This document shows, one piece after another, positions 16,330-25,173 of a stretch of DNA of 64,000 nucleotides. Below the pieces are notes generated by a model. The model was not told the DNA's origin. It worked only from the letters and a program-made list of their open reading frames with translations, and did not search any database. The position numbers were made by a program, and so were the translations under genes. Position 1 is the stretch's first letter. Every line of letters begins with the position of its first letter. The stretch lies in NCBI RefSeq assembly GCF_014904815.1, contig NZ_JACZFR010000028.1, positions 62,001 to 126,000 of the forward strand, written 5' to 3'. Origin of the DNA: Microbulbifer taiwanensis (lineage in GTDB: Bacteria; Pseudomonadota; Gammaproteobacteria; Pseudomonadales; Cellvibrionaceae).

Positions 16330-17256
16330 TCAACCCGGCGAATCTATCAGCCGCGGTTTCATGATCTCAGCCATCCAGGCCATAAATACCTGCACTCTTT
16401 TCGGCAGGTGGCGGCGATTGGCGTAGAGCAGGGAAACCGGCATGGGCGCCGGGCGGTACTCGGGCAGTATTTCCTCCAACTCCCCCGACTGCAGATAGGG
16501 GTGCACACCGGCCTCCGGTACCTGGATGATGCCGAGACCGGCGATGCAGGCCTCCAGGTAGGCCTCAGTATTGTTGACGGTCACCGCGCCCCGCATCGGC
16601 AGCGACAGTTCCTCCTCCGGCCGCTCCGGGTCCACATATTCGAAACCGGCCGGACGCGAACCGAGGGTCAGCACATAGTGCACCAACCGGTGCTCAACCA
16701 GGTCGTCCAGCGATTTTGGGGTACCGTGTTCCGCAAGGTACTCGGTGCTGGCACAGCTGACCATGCGGTAGTAACCGAGGGGTCGCGCTATCAGGCTGGA
16801 GTCCTCCAGGGTGCCTACCCTCAGCACACAGTCGAAGCCCTCCCGCACCACATCGACAAAGCGGTCAGTGCTGGACAACTCTACCTCCAGGCCCGGATGC
16901 TGGCGCAGGAACTCCGGCAGGCGCGGAATCACCACATCGCGGGCTATGGGTAGCGGCATATCCACGCGCAGGCGACCGTGCAGTTCCGAAATATCCTCGC
17001 GGAACAGGTTCTGCAGTTCGTCCATATCCGCCAGCAGGTCCTGGCAGCGCTCATAAAAGACCTGGCCGTCCTGGGTCATCTGCACACTGCGGGTGGTGCG
17101 GTGCAACAGGCGTGTGCCCAGCAGGCTCTCCAGCTGCTGTATCGCGCTGGAGACACTGGCGCGGGACAGGCCAAGGCCATCCGCCGCCGCGGTAAAGCTG
17201 CCCTGCTCTGCCACCCGCAGGTAGATCTGCATGGATTCCAGCAGTTTCATGGACAA
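16330..17256 (-). CDS. LysR-family transcriptional regulator (GcvA/DsdC-like, SDR-linked)
   Basis: A 308-residue regulator with an N-terminal winged HTH ('YLRVAEQGSFTAAADGLGLSRASVSSAIQQLESLLGTRLLHRTTR') and a periplasmic-binding-like effector domain starting near residue 90 ('LRVDMPLPIARDVVIPRLPEFLRQHP'). It is divergent from the SDR gene at 17390, 133 bases away, so it most likely controls that gene, as is common for LysR-SDR pairs. The effector is unknown. Confidence 0.92.
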   Translation of the reverse strand: MSMKLLESMQIYLRVAEQGSFTAAADGLGLSRASVSSAIQQLESLLGTRLLHRTTRSVQMTQDGQVFYERCQDLLADMDELQNLFREDISELHGRLRVDMPLPIARDVVIPRLPEFLRQHPGLEVELSSTDRFVDVVREGFDCVLRVGTLEDSSLIARPLGYYRMVSCASTEYLAEHGTPKSLDDLVEHRLVHYVLTLGSRPAGFEYVDPERPEEELSLPMRGAVTVNNTEAYLEACIAGLGIIQVPEAGVHPYLQSGELEEILPEYRPAPMPVSLLYANRRHLPKRVQVFMAWMAEIMKPRLIDSPG

Positions 17257-17389
17257 TCACCAGAATTGATCAGATATTCTAAACAGTCTAGTTAGATTGT
17301 AGGCATTTATCCATTTCCAATTGACCAATAAGCTCTCTCCCGTCGATCGAAGACATCCATATGACAAGAGCCGACCACAGGAGCTGACC

Positions 17390-18148
17390 ATGAAACAGAA
17401 AATTGCACTGATTACCGGCGGCAGCCGCGGACTGGGCCGCAACACCGCCCTGCAGCTGGCGGACAAGGGCGTAGACGTGATCCTGACCTTCCATAGCCGC
17501 GAGGCCGAGGCCAACAGCGTCGTCGCCGAAATCGAACAGCGCGGTGCCCGCGCCGCCGCCCTGCAGCTGGATACCAGCGACGTCACCAGCTTCGCCGGAT
17601 TCGCCGACCAGCTGCGCCAACTGCTGCAGGACCGCTGGCAGCGCTACCAGTTCGACTACCTGGTCAACAATGCCGGTATCGGCATTCACGCACCTTTCGC
17701 GGAAACCGGCGAGGAGCAGTTCGACCAGTTGATGAACATCCACGTGAAGGGCGTCTTTTTCCTGACCCAGAAACTGCTGCCGCTGATTGCGGACGGTGGA
17801 CGCATCGTCAACCTGTCCAGCGGTCTGGCCCGCTTCGCACTGCCCGGCTATTCCGCCTATGCGGCGATGAAAGGCGCTATTGAAGTACTGAGTCGCTACC
17901 TGGCCAAAGAGTTGGGTGAGCGCGGTATCGCGGTGAACGTGGTGGCACCTGGCGCCATTGAAACCGACTTCGGCGATGGCGTGGTGCGCGACAACAAGGA
18001 GGTGAATGCCTTTATCGCCTCGCAGACGGCGCTTGGACGCGTGGGCCTGCCGGAGGACATCGGCGGCGTTATCGCCTCGCTGCTATCGGAGGACAACCGC
18101 TGGATCAACGCCCAGCGGATCGAGGCCTCCGGGGGTATGTTCCTCTAA
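17390..18148 (+). CDS. SDR-family NAD(P)-dependent oxidoreductase
   Basis: 252 residues from ATG at 17390 (AGGAG eight bases upstream). Classical short-chain dehydrogenase features are complete: TGGSRGLG at 9-16, NNAG at 93-96, Ser at 143-144, and Y157-x3-K161. The C-terminus 'RIEASGGMFL' is typical of FabG-like enzymes. Substrate unknown. It is preceded by a divergent LysR regulator and followed by a strong terminator, so it is a single-gene unit. Confidence 0.92.
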   Translation: MKQKIALITGGSRGLGRNTALQLADKGVDVILTFHSREAEANSVVAEIEQRGARAAALQLDTSDVTSFAGFADQLRQLLQDRWQRYQFDYLVNNAGIGIHAPFAETGEEQFDQLMNIHVKGVFFLTQKLLPLIADGGRIVNLSSGLARFALPGYSAYAAMKGAIEVLSRYLAKELGERGIAVNVVAPGAIETDFGDGVVRDNKEVNAFIASQTALGRVGLPEDIGGVIASLLSEDNRWINAQRIEASGGMFL

Positions 18149-18161
18149 CAAGCAGTGTGAT

Positions 18162-18187
18162 GGGCCGGAATTCCGGCCCGTTTTTTT
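18162..18187 (+). terminator. Rho-independent terminator after SDR gene
   Basis: A perfect palindrome GGGCCGGAATTCCGGCCC (18162-18179), then G and seven T residues (18181-18187), starting 13 bases after the stop codon. Confidence 0.92.
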
Positions 18188-18258
18188 ACACCGCGACGGG
18201 TGGCGCCTGTTTCTCGCTCAGCTAGGCTCATACTAACTACTTGAGGGAGAAGCCGCTC

Positions 18259-18885
18259 GTGAGCAAACCCTACATCCGCCTCGACAAGAGCAAGGCCGCA
18301 GTGCTGATGGTGGATCACCAGACTGGTCTGCTGTCGCTGGTACGGGACTTTGAACCGGACCGCTTCAAGAACAACGTACTGGCATTGGCCGACCTGGCCG
18401 AATATTTCCAGCTGCCCACCATCCTCACCACCAGTTTCGAGGACGGCCCCAACGGCCCGTTGGTTCCGGAACTGAAAGAAAAGTTTCCCGATGCCCCCTA
18501 TATCGCCCGCCCCGGCCAGATCAATGCCTGGGACAACGAGGACTTCGTCAGGGCGGTGGCGGATACCGGCAGGAAGCAGCTGATTATCGCCGGCGTGGTC
18601 ACCGAAGTCTGTGTGGCATTTCCGGCACTGTCGGCGATTGAGAATGGCTACGACGTATTCGTGGTCACCGACGCCTCAGGCACTTTCAATGATGTTACCC
18701 GCCACTCTGCCTGGAGCCGCATGGCCGAGGCCGGCGCCCAGCTCATGACCTGGTTCGGTGTGGCCTGCGAGCTGCACCGCGACTGGCGCAATGATGTCGA
18801 GGGACTTGGCACCCTGTTCAGCAATCACATTCCCGACTATCGCAATCTGATTACCAGCTACAACACCATGACCGGTCAGAAGTAA
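18259..18885 (+). CDS. ycaC: YcaC-like isochorismatase-family hydrolase
   Basis: 208 residues from GTG at 18259 (GGGAG upstream); an in-frame TTG at 18241 is less likely. The chain follows E. coli YcaC closely as I recall it: 'AVLMVDHQTGLLSLVRD' with Asp19, 'PTILTTSFEDGPNGPLVPEL', 'ARPGQINAWDNEDF', 'GVVTEVCVAFPALSA' with nucleophilic Cys118, and 'ELHRDWRNDVEGL'. YcaC forms an octameric ring; its physiological substrate is not known. Stands alone between a terminator and a convergent SDR gene. Confidence 0.9.
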   Translation: MSKPYIRLDKSKAAVLMVDHQTGLLSLVRDFEPDRFKNNVLALADLAEYFQLPTILTTSFEDGPNGPLVPELKEKFPDAPYIARPGQINAWDNEDFVRAVADTGRKQLIIAGVVTEVCVAFPALSAIENGYDVFVVTDASGTFNDVTRHSAWSRMAEAGAQLMTWFGVACELHRDWRNDVEGLGTLFSNHIPDYRNLITSYNTMTGQK

Positions 18886-18949
18886 TCGGCGAGCATGCGG
18901 GGCGGCGAAATGTCCGCCTCGCTATGCGCACCCAGGAATACAAATCGGC

Positions 18950-19645
18950 CTACCAGGGAATCTCGGTGCCGTCGTAGTTGACGAAGCGGCCGCTGTTTTC
19001 CGGATTCGTTTCCAGCAACACCTTTTTCAACCCCGCCACACTCTCCTCCGCAGAGATCAGCGCATTGGGCCCGCCCATCGCGGTCTTCACCCAGCCCGGG
19101 TGCAGCGCTATCACGCTGATACCCCGCTCGCGCAGGTCGACGGACAGGCTCTTTACGACCTGATTGACCGCTGTCTTGGAGGAACGGTAGATATAGCCAC
19201 CGCCGGAACTGTTGTCGGCGATACTGCCCACCTTGCTGCTGACCACCGCAATCACCCTGTGCTCGCTGGCGGCGACATTGTCGGCGAAGGTCTCCGCCAT
19301 CATATAGGGCGCTATGGTGTTGGACTCCAACACCCGGCGCCACTCGTCCCTGTCCACCTGGCCGAAGCTCACACCTTTGGGGCCGTAATATCCCGCATTG
19401 TTGAACAGAATATCGATGGCCTCGCCCTCCAATGCCTTGGCCAAGGTCGCCATATGCCCGTAGTCGGTCACATCCAGCTGGAACAGGCGCAGATTGGGGT
19501 ACCGCTCGCGCAGTGAACGCAGCTCCGTTGCATTGGGCAGGTCGCGGCAGCAGGCCAGCACCCGCCAGCCGTCGGCGGCAAACTGGCGGCACATCTCCAG
19601 GCCTATGCCGCGATTGCTGCCGGTGATCAGAATGGTGCCGGGCAC
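18950..19645 (-). CDS. SDR-family oxidoreductase (sniffer/C-factor-like)
   Basis: 231 residues from GTG at 19643-19645 (AAGGAG seven bases upstream). Features: 'TGSNRGIGLEMCRQ' cofactor loop, 'NNAGYYGPKGVSF', 'SSKVGSIADNSSGGGYIYRSSKTAVNQ' with the Tyr-x3-Lys catalytic pair, and 'HPGWVKTAMGG'. This pattern belongs to the sniffer/CsgA C-factor-like subgroup, usually NADP-dependent carbonyl reductases. Substrate unknown. Confidence 0.9.
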   Translation of the reverse strand: MPGTILITGSNRGIGLEMCRQFAADGWRVLACCRDLPNATELRSLRERYPNLRLFQLDVTDYGHMATLAKALEGEAIDILFNNAGYYGPKGVSFGQVDRDEWRRVLESNTIAPYMMAETFADNVAASEHRVIAVVSSKVGSIADNSSGGGYIYRSSKTAVNQVVKSLSVDLRERGISVIALHPGWVKTAMGGPNALISAEESVAGLKKVLLETNPENSGRFVNYDGTEIPW

Positions 19646-19699
19646 AATAACTCCTTCAATGGTATTCTTCCGCGTTTCGATGATAGCAATAATGGTCCA

Positions 19700-20020
19700 A
19701 TGTACTACTCACTGAGCGATCTGTTATGGCTCTTTCTGCTCGCCCTGGGCGCCTGGTATTTCTGGGCCGGCATGGCGGCCAAGGAGCAGGTGCGCCGCGC
19801 GGCGACAGAGCACTGCCGACAACTGGGCGTGCAGCTGCTGGACGATACGGTGGCGCTGGTGCGCACCCGCCTGAAACGCGACAGCCGCGGCCAGGTGCGC
19901 CTGCAGCGCAGTTACGAGTTCGAGTTCACCTCCACCGGCGAGCACCGCTACGCGGGTATCGCCGTACTGCACGGGCGGCGCATAGCACAGATACAGCTGT
20001 CCCCCCACCACCTGGCCTGA
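19700..20020 (+). CDS. DUF3301 domain protein
   Basis: 106 residues: one N-terminal membrane segment ('LLWLFLLALGAWYFW'), then a compact basic domain with 'QLGVQLLDDTVAL', 'RSYEFEFTSTGEHRYAGIAVLHGRRI'. This matches DUF3301, a gammaproteobacterial family of unknown function. It is 25 bases upstream of the DUF1653 gene on the same strand, so probably co-transcribed. Confidence 0.87.
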   Translation: MYYSLSDLLWLFLLALGAWYFWAGMAAKEQVRRAATEHCRQLGVQLLDDTVALVRTRLKRDSRGQVRLQRSYEFEFTSTGEHRYAGIAVLHGRRIAQIQLSPHHLA

Positions 20021-20045
20021 TTCGCCATTTAACCTGAGCAAGAGT

Positions 20046-20258
20046 ATGAAACGCGGCATCTATCGCCACTACAAGGGCAATCTCTACGAAGTGATGGAAG
20101 TGGCCACCCACAGCGAGAGTGGCGAAAAGCTGGTGGTCTACCGGGCGCTCTACGGCGACTACGGTGTCTGGGTGCGCCCGCAGGAAATGTTTGCCGAAAC
20201 GGTGGAAAAGGACGGTGCACGGCTGCCGCGCTTCGAACTGTTACAACCGTTTGACTAG
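20046..20258 (+). CDS. DUF1653 domain protein
   Basis: A 70-residue soluble protein of the DUF1653 family: 'GIYRHYKGNLYEVMEVATHSE', 'LVVYRALYGDYGVWVRP', 'MFAETV', 'PRFELL'. Family members are small beta-barrel-like proteins, sometimes fused to other enzymes, with no assigned function. Second gene after DUF3301. Confidence 0.9.
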   Translation: MKRGIYRHYKGNLYEVMEVATHSESGEKLVVYRALYGDYGVWVRPQEMFAETVEKDGARLPRFELLQPFD

Positions 20259-20338
20259 TCAGAACCGACGCCATAAGGTTGCGTCACCCAATTTCCGCAA
20301 CCGAATCTACAGCCAATTTTAAAAAACAGGGTCACTCG

Positions 20339-21406
20339 GTGAACAAAAAAAGAATAATGATCTACGGTGCCAACGGCTACACCGGCGAACTGATCGCTCG
20401 AGAGGCGGTGGCCAAAGGCTACCGCCCGATACTGGCGGGGCGCAATGCGAAGAAGCTGCAGCCACTGGCGGAGGAACTCGACCTGCCGGCCATGGCCATA
20501 GGCCTGGACGCCACCGAGACCCTGGAGCGCACGCTGCGCGATATCGACGTGGTGATTCACTGCGCCGGCCCCTTCTCCGCCACCGCCGAGCCCATGATGC
20601 GCGCCTGCATCAATGCCGGCACCCACTATCAGGACATCACCGGCGAGATGGAAGTCTACCGCGCGGCCCATGCGATGCACGCGGAGGCCAAGGGCGCCGG
20701 CATAGTGCTCTGCCCCGGTACCGGCTTCGATGTAATCCCAACTGACTGCCTGGCGGCGGCGCTGCACAAGGCCATTCCGTCGGCCACTCACCTGACCCTG
20801 GGTTTCGATTCCAATTCCGCAATGAGTCCCGGCACCGCCAAAACCTCCATCGAGAGCCTGGGTGTCGGCGGCGCTGTGCGCCGCAACGGCAAGATCGAGA
20901 TTATCGGCCACGGTGAGCTGACCCGGCAGATCAATTTCGGCCGCGGCGAGAAGTTCGCCGTCGCCATTCCCTGGGGCGATGTGGCCACCGCCTACTACTC
21001 CACGGAAATTCCCAATATCGAGGTCTATATCCCGATGAGTCCGCGCCGGGCCAAAAAAATGAAGCGGATGAACAGTTTTCGCTGGCTGTTGCGCATGCAG
21101 TGGGTGCAGAACTGGCTCAAGGGCAAGGTGGACAAGTCGGTGCGCGGCCCCAGCGAGGAGAAACGCTCGGAGCAGCAGACCTGGGTCTGGGGCGAGGTGC
21201 GCAACGACCGCCGCGGCGAGCGCAAGATAGGCCGGGTGGTGACCGCCAACGGCTACGATGTGACGGTGCACGGCTCCCTGGCAGTGATGGAATTCCTGCT
21301 CGACTACAAGGGCAACGGCGGTTATTTCACGCCGTCGAAGCTGTGTGGTAGCGAGCTGGTGGAGAGGCTGCCCGGGTCCGGCACCATCAAGATCGGTATC
21401 GACTGA
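20339..21406 (+). CDS. Saccharopine dehydrogenase-family NAD(P)-binding protein
   Basis: 355 residues from GTG at 20339; the frame continues upstream without a clear RBS. The N-terminal Rossmann loop reads 'IYGANGYTGELIAREAV', followed by 'ILAGRNAKKLQPLAEEL', 'VVIHCAGPFSATAEPMMRACI' and 'HYQDITGEMEVY'. This matches the trans-acting enoyl-reductase / saccharopine dehydrogenase-like group of small-molecule reductases. The reaction is unknown. Followed by a REP-like repeat. Confidence 0.87.
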   Translation: MNKKRIMIYGANGYTGELIAREAVAKGYRPILAGRNAKKLQPLAEELDLPAMAIGLDATETLERTLRDIDVVIHCAGPFSATAEPMMRACINAGTHYQDITGEMEVYRAAHAMHAEAKGAGIVLCPGTGFDVIPTDCLAAALHKAIPSATHLTLGFDSNSAMSPGTAKTSIESLGVGGAVRRNGKIEIIGHGELTRQINFGRGEKFAVAIPWGDVATAYYSTEIPNIEVYIPMSPRRAKKMKRMNSFRWLLRMQWVQNWLKGKVDKSVRGPSEEKRSEQQTWVWGEVRNDRRGERKIGRVVTANGYDVTVHGSLAVMEFLLDYKGNGGYFTPSKLCGSELVERLPGSGTIKIGID

Positions 21407-21423
21407 AGTGCGAAACCCCTGAT

Positions 21424-21446
21424 GGTGCGCATGGCGCACCCTACAC
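21424..21446. repeat. REP-like palindrome GGTGCGC-ATG-GCGCACC
   Basis: GGTGCGC ATG GCGCACC followed by CTACAC, matching the GTAGGGTGCGC family also at 39663-39731 and, degenerated, at 4215-4236. About 20 bases further on, TGTAGGAGCGG (from 21464) is a half copy of the second repeat type, complete at 37352-37378. Confidence 0.65.
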
Positions 21447-21567
21447 TCGCCATTGCCCCTTCCTGTAGGAGCGGCGTCACTTCCCCAACGACCAAATCCA
21501 GCCAGATTTCACGGTTCTGACATAATTTGGTCAAGTCGGCGCAACATTGGCTTCGTAACTTGGCGGC

Positions 21568-22098
21568 ATGCGAAGCTTACCTCTGACCCTGAAAAGTGTT
21601 GACGTCTCGCTGGTACTGCACATGGCGCAGCGGGCCGCGCGCCCCTCGTCGCGCAAGCGCTACCTGTGGCTGTCGAAGAGCGGCGACGGCTGGCTGTACC
21701 TGCTGTCGCCGTTGATAGTAGCGCTGTCCAGCACCACTGCCGCGGCGGTACAGTTCTTCTATGTATGCGGCACCGCCTTCGCGGTGGAGCGCTCCCTCTA
21801 CTGGACCATCAAGAACACAACCAAGCGCTTGCGCCCACCGCAGGCCATACCCGGTATGCGCTCGGTGATTGTCGCCCACGATCGTTTCAGTCTGCCTTCC
21901 GGGCACACCTCCGGTGCCTTCCTGTTCATCACACTGCTGTCCCAGGCCCTGAGCCCGTTGTGGCTGCTAGGCTATTTCTGGGCCGCTGGCGTGGGCACCT
22001 CGCGGGTTGGCCTGGGCGTACATTTTCCCACCGATGTCTGCGCCGGCGCCGCCCTCGGCACCAGTGTCGGCCTGTTGATTAGCGGAGCCTTTTTGTGA
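21568..22098 (+). CDS. PAP2-family phosphatase
   Basis: 176-residue membrane protein with the three acid phosphatase motifs: K82-x6-R89-P90 ('KNTTKRLRP'), PSGH at 110-113, and S145-R146-x5-H152-x3-D156 ('SRVGLGVHFPTD'). It should dephosphorylate a lipid phosphate (phosphatidate, undecaprenyl-PP or similar) at the membrane. It overlaps the next gene, a glycosyltransferase, by four bases (GTGA), which suggests a joint role in glycolipid or envelope sugar metabolism. Confidence 0.9.
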   Translation: MRSLPLTLKSVDVSLVLHMAQRAARPSSRKRYLWLSKSGDGWLYLLSPLIVALSSTTAAAVQFFYVCGTAFAVERSLYWTIKNTTKRLRPPQAIPGMRSVIVAHDRFSLPSGHTSGAFLFITLLSQALSPLWLLGYFWAAGVGTSRVGLGVHFPTDVCAGAALGTSVGLLISGAFL

Positions 22099-23162
22099 AG
22101 ATTCTTTACGGCGTGCAGGGAACGGGCAACGGCCATATCTCCCGCGCCCGCGCCATGGCAAAGGCGCTTCTCGATCACCCGGAACTGGAAGTACAGTGGC
22201 TGTTTTCCGGACGCGAACCGGACAAACTGTTCAGCATGGAGCCCTTTGGCGACTACTGGTGGCGCGAGGGCCTGACCTTCGTGCACCGCGAGGGCAGGAT
22301 CAATACCCTGGCCACCGCCAGGCAGCTCAATGTCGGCCGCCTGCTGCGGGATATCCGCGAACTGCCGCTGGACGACTTCGACCTGGTGATCAGCGATTTC
22401 GAACCTGTCACCGCCTGGGCGGCCAGGCGCCGCGGCAAAGCCAGCCTGGGGCTCGGCCACCAGTACGCGTTCAACTTCCCGATTCCGGCGCCGCGTTTCA
22501 ACTGGATGGCGCGCGGCATCATGCGCGCCTTCGCGCCGGTGCGGAGCAGCCTGGGGATGCACTGGTACCATTTCGGCCACCCGATACTGCCGCCAATCGC
22601 GCAACCGCACGCGCAATCCGGAGACGGCGACCACATACTGGTGTACCTGCCGTTTGAACACCATGCACCACTGTTGGAAGAGCTGGCCAGGGTGCCGGAG
22701 CAATTTATAGTCTACGGCGCTCCGATCAACCTGCCGGCGGCGGATAATATCCAGCTGAAGGCCCCCTCCATCGAGGGCTTCCAGCAGGATGTGGCTACAG
22801 CCAGGGCGGTGATTTGCAACAGCGGCTTCGAACTGATCGCCGAGACACTGACCCTGGGCAAACCCATACTGACTCGCCCGCTGGCCGGCCAGTTCGAGCA
22901 GGAGGCCAACGCCCAGGCGCTGCGCGAGTTGCAGCTGGCACAGGTGGTCGGGCGGGTGGATGCCAACAGCATCAGCACCTGGTTGCAGGACAAGCCCGCC
23001 GGCGTGCGCATCCAGTGGCCGGACGTGGCCGGCAATATTGTGCGCTGGTTGGCCGATGGCCGCCGCCAGTCGCCGTCCGAGCTGGCCGACGGCCTGTGGG
23101 AACAGGTGGTACCGGGCCGCGCCGACAGGAAAAGCGCGGCAGCGCAGGCCACCGCAGACTGA
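22095..23162 (+). CDS. MJ1255/VC2487-family glycosyltransferase
   Basis: 355 residues from GTG at 22095, overlapping the PAP2 stop. It is a GT-B-type enzyme: N-terminal 'GVQGTGNGHISRARAMAKAL' and C-terminal nucleotide-sugar site 'AVICNSGFELIAETLTLGKPILTRPLAGQFEQEANAQAL'. This is the MJ1255/VC2487 family (TIGR00661), related to MurG and UDP-glucuronosyl transferases. Acceptor and donor are not known. Coupling to a PAP2 phosphatase supports a lipid-linked acceptor (inference). Confidence 0.88.
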   Translation: MKILYGVQGTGNGHISRARAMAKALLDHPELEVQWLFSGREPDKLFSMEPFGDYWWREGLTFVHREGRINTLATARQLNVGRLLRDIRELPLDDFDLVISDFEPVTAWAARRRGKASLGLGHQYAFNFPIPAPRFNWMARGIMRAFAPVRSSLGMHWYHFGHPILPPIAQPHAQSGDGDHILVYLPFEHHAPLLEELARVPEQFIVYGAPINLPAADNIQLKAPSIEGFQQDVATARAVICNSGFELIAETLTLGKPILTRPLAGQFEQEANAQALRELQLAQVVGRVDANSISTWLQDKPAGVRIQWPDVAGNIVRWLADGRRQSPSELADGLWEQVVPGRADRKSAAAQATAD

Positions 23163-23172
23163 TCCCTCCCCG

Positions 23173-23194
23173 CCCGGGTCTCCGGACCCGGGCC
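23173..23194. terminator. Strong GC hairpin after glycosyltransferase gene
   Basis: GCCCGGGTC-TCCG-GACCCGGGC, a 9-bp perfect stem ten bases after the stop. No T-tract follows, so it may be a weak terminator or an mRNA-stabilising stem. Confidence 0.45.
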
Positions 23195-23279
23195 AACTGC
23201 CATTACCTTTCAGGTCATTGACCCATTCCCCGCGTGTGCGTTTACTTGGCGCAGTTCACAGAATAATTGCGGGGTAGTC

Positions 23280-25082
23280 ATGGCCGACCAGTTGCTCAAC
23301 GAGCGCGATATCGAATTCCTGCTGTACGAGTTTCTCGATACGGAGCAGCTGTTGCAGAGGCCGCGTTACCGCGAACACTCCCGCGAAATCTTCGACGCAA
23401 CCCTGAAAACCGCGCGCACCATCGCGGACAAATATTTCGCCAACCACAATGCCAAGGGCGACGCCAACGAGCCCAGCTTCGACGGCGAAACAGTGCACCT
23501 GATCGAGGAGACCAAGCAGGCCTGGGACGCCTTCGCCGAGGCCGGTTTCCTCGCCGCCCACTACGATTTCAACGAGGGCGGCCTGCAGCTGCCGGAAATC
23601 ATCCTGCGCGCCAGCCTAGCCACTGTCAGCGCGGCCAATGTGGCCAGCGCCGGCTACCCTTTCCTGACCCTAGGTGCCGCCAACCTGATCCACTCCTTTG
23701 CCGACGAGAAACTCAAGGCGCAGTTCCTGCCGCCGATGATGGACGGTCGCTACGCCGGTACCATGGCGCTGACCGAGCCGGACCAGGGCTCCTCCCTGGC
23801 CGATATCCGCACCAGCGCCGAAGCGGCGGCGGACGGCAGTTACCGCATATTCGGACAGAAGATGTTTATCTCTGGCGGCGACCAGTCGCTGACAGACAAT
23901 ATCGCGCATATGGTGCTGGCCAAGATCAAAGGCGCCCCCCCGGGGGTCAAGGGGATCTCCCTGTTCCTGGTGCCGAAATTCCTGCTGGACGAGAATGGCG
24001 AACCCGATAAGCGCAACGATGTAAAGCTGGCCGGCCTGCTGCACAAGATGGGCTACCGCAATACGACGTCGACTGTGCTGAACTTTGGTGAAGACCGCGG
24101 CGCCGTCGGCTATCTGGTGGGCGAGCCGCACAAGGGGCTCGCCTATATGTTCCAGATGATGAACGAGGCCCGCATCGGCGTCGGCGTCGGCGCGGCGGTA
24201 CTCGGCTACCAGGGCTACAATTACTCGCTGCAGTATGCCAGGGAGCGCCCCCAGGGGCGGCTGCCGTCGAACCGGGACCCGCAATCGAAACAGCTGCCGA
24301 TCATCCGCCACGCAGATGTGCGCCGTATGCTGCTGATGCAGAAATCCTATGTGGAGGGCGGCCTGGCCCTGTGCTTTTACGCCTCCTCCCTGTTTGAGGA
24401 CCAGCGCACCGCAGAGACGGAAGAGCAACGCAGGAATGCTACGGCGCTGCTCAACCTGCTCACGCCCATCGTCAAATCCTGGCCGTCAAAATATTGCCTC
24501 AAGGCCAACGAACTGGCGATACAGGTGCTGGGCGGCGCCGGCTATATTCGCGAGTTCCCACTGGAGCAGCTCTACCGCGACAACCGCCTGAATCCGATTC
24601 ACGAGGGCACAGAGGCGATTCACGGACTGGATCTGCTCGGGCGCAAGGTGCCGGCGGACAACATGGCCGGTTACGGTCTGTTGCAGTGCGAAATGCGCAA
24701 TACTCTGATGCAGGCCAAGGATATTGAAGCGCTAGCGCCGCTGGCCGCTGCGTTGGAGGATGCATTGGAGAAACTCGACGTCGTCACCCGTTCCCTGTTC
24801 GGGCAGATGCAGCAGGATATCGATCGCGGCCTGGCCAATGCGACCCTCTATCTGGATGTATTCGGCCGCGTGGTGGTGGCCTGGATCTGGCTGCGCCAGG
24901 CGCTGGCCGCCGAGGGGGCGCTGTCGGCTTCTGTTTCGATGGAGGAAGGGAATTTCTATCGAGGGAAAGTACAGGCGGCGCGCTTCTATATAGAGTGGGA
25001 GCTGCCGGAAATCGAAGCGCAGGTCGCATTGCTGACGAGTGGCAATATGCTGCCCTTCGAGATGGACGAAAGCTGGTTCTGA
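23280..25082 (+). CDS. Acyl-CoA dehydrogenase, large ~600-aa type
   Basis: 600 residues, the long acyl-CoA dehydrogenase form with a C-terminal extension (DmdC / AidB-neighbour class). Visible: 'MALTEPDQGSSLADIRTSA' FAD/substrate region, 'IFGQKMFISGGDQ', 'LHKMGYRNTTSTVLNF', 'QVLGGAGYIREFPLEQLYRDNRLNPIHEGTEAIHGLDLLGRKV', where the glutamate of 'HEGT' is the likely catalytic base. It oxidises an acyl-CoA to the 2-enoyl-CoA, passing electrons to ETF. Chain-length preference is not readable. Single gene; a hairpin with a repeat-like arm follows. Confidence 0.92.
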   Translation: MADQLLNERDIEFLLYEFLDTEQLLQRPRYREHSREIFDATLKTARTIADKYFANHNAKGDANEPSFDGETVHLIEETKQAWDAFAEAGFLAAHYDFNEGGLQLPEIILRASLATVSAANVASAGYPFLTLGAANLIHSFADEKLKAQFLPPMMDGRYAGTMALTEPDQGSSLADIRTSAEAAADGSYRIFGQKMFISGGDQSLTDNIAHMVLAKIKGAPPGVKGISLFLVPKFLLDENGEPDKRNDVKLAGLLHKMGYRNTTSTVLNFGEDRGAVGYLVGEPHKGLAYMFQMMNEARIGVGVGAAVLGYQGYNYSLQYARERPQGRLPSNRDPQSKQLPIIRHADVRRMLLMQKSYVEGGLALCFYASSLFEDQRTAETEEQRRNATALLNLLTPIVKSWPSKYCLKANELAIQVLGGAGYIREFPLEQLYRDNRLNPIHEGTEAIHGLDLLGRKVPADNMAGYGLLQCEMRNTLMQAKDIEALAPLAAALEDALEKLDVVTRSLFGQMQQDIDRGLANATLYLDVFGRVVVAWIWLRQALAAEGALSASVSMEEGNFYRGKVQAARFYIEWELPEIEAQVALLTSGNMLPFEMDESWF

Positions 25083-25137
25083 CCCGGTTTTTGAATGGGC
25101 AAAGGAGTGAAGCGACCTGCCCATCTCAGGCGCGCTT

Positions 25138-25163
25138 GATGGGCACGTTGCGCTTTGCCCATC
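25138..25163. repeat. Inverted repeat GATGGGC ... GCCCATC
   Basis: GATGGGC (25138-25144) and GCCCATC (25157-25163) flank a 12-base loop and are followed by CTACAAA. An imperfect further copy (AATGGGC at 25094-25100; GCCCATC at 25119-25125) lies just before. It sits between convergent genes and may act as a terminator or REP-like element. Confidence 0.5.
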
Positions 25164-25173
25164 CTACAAAATT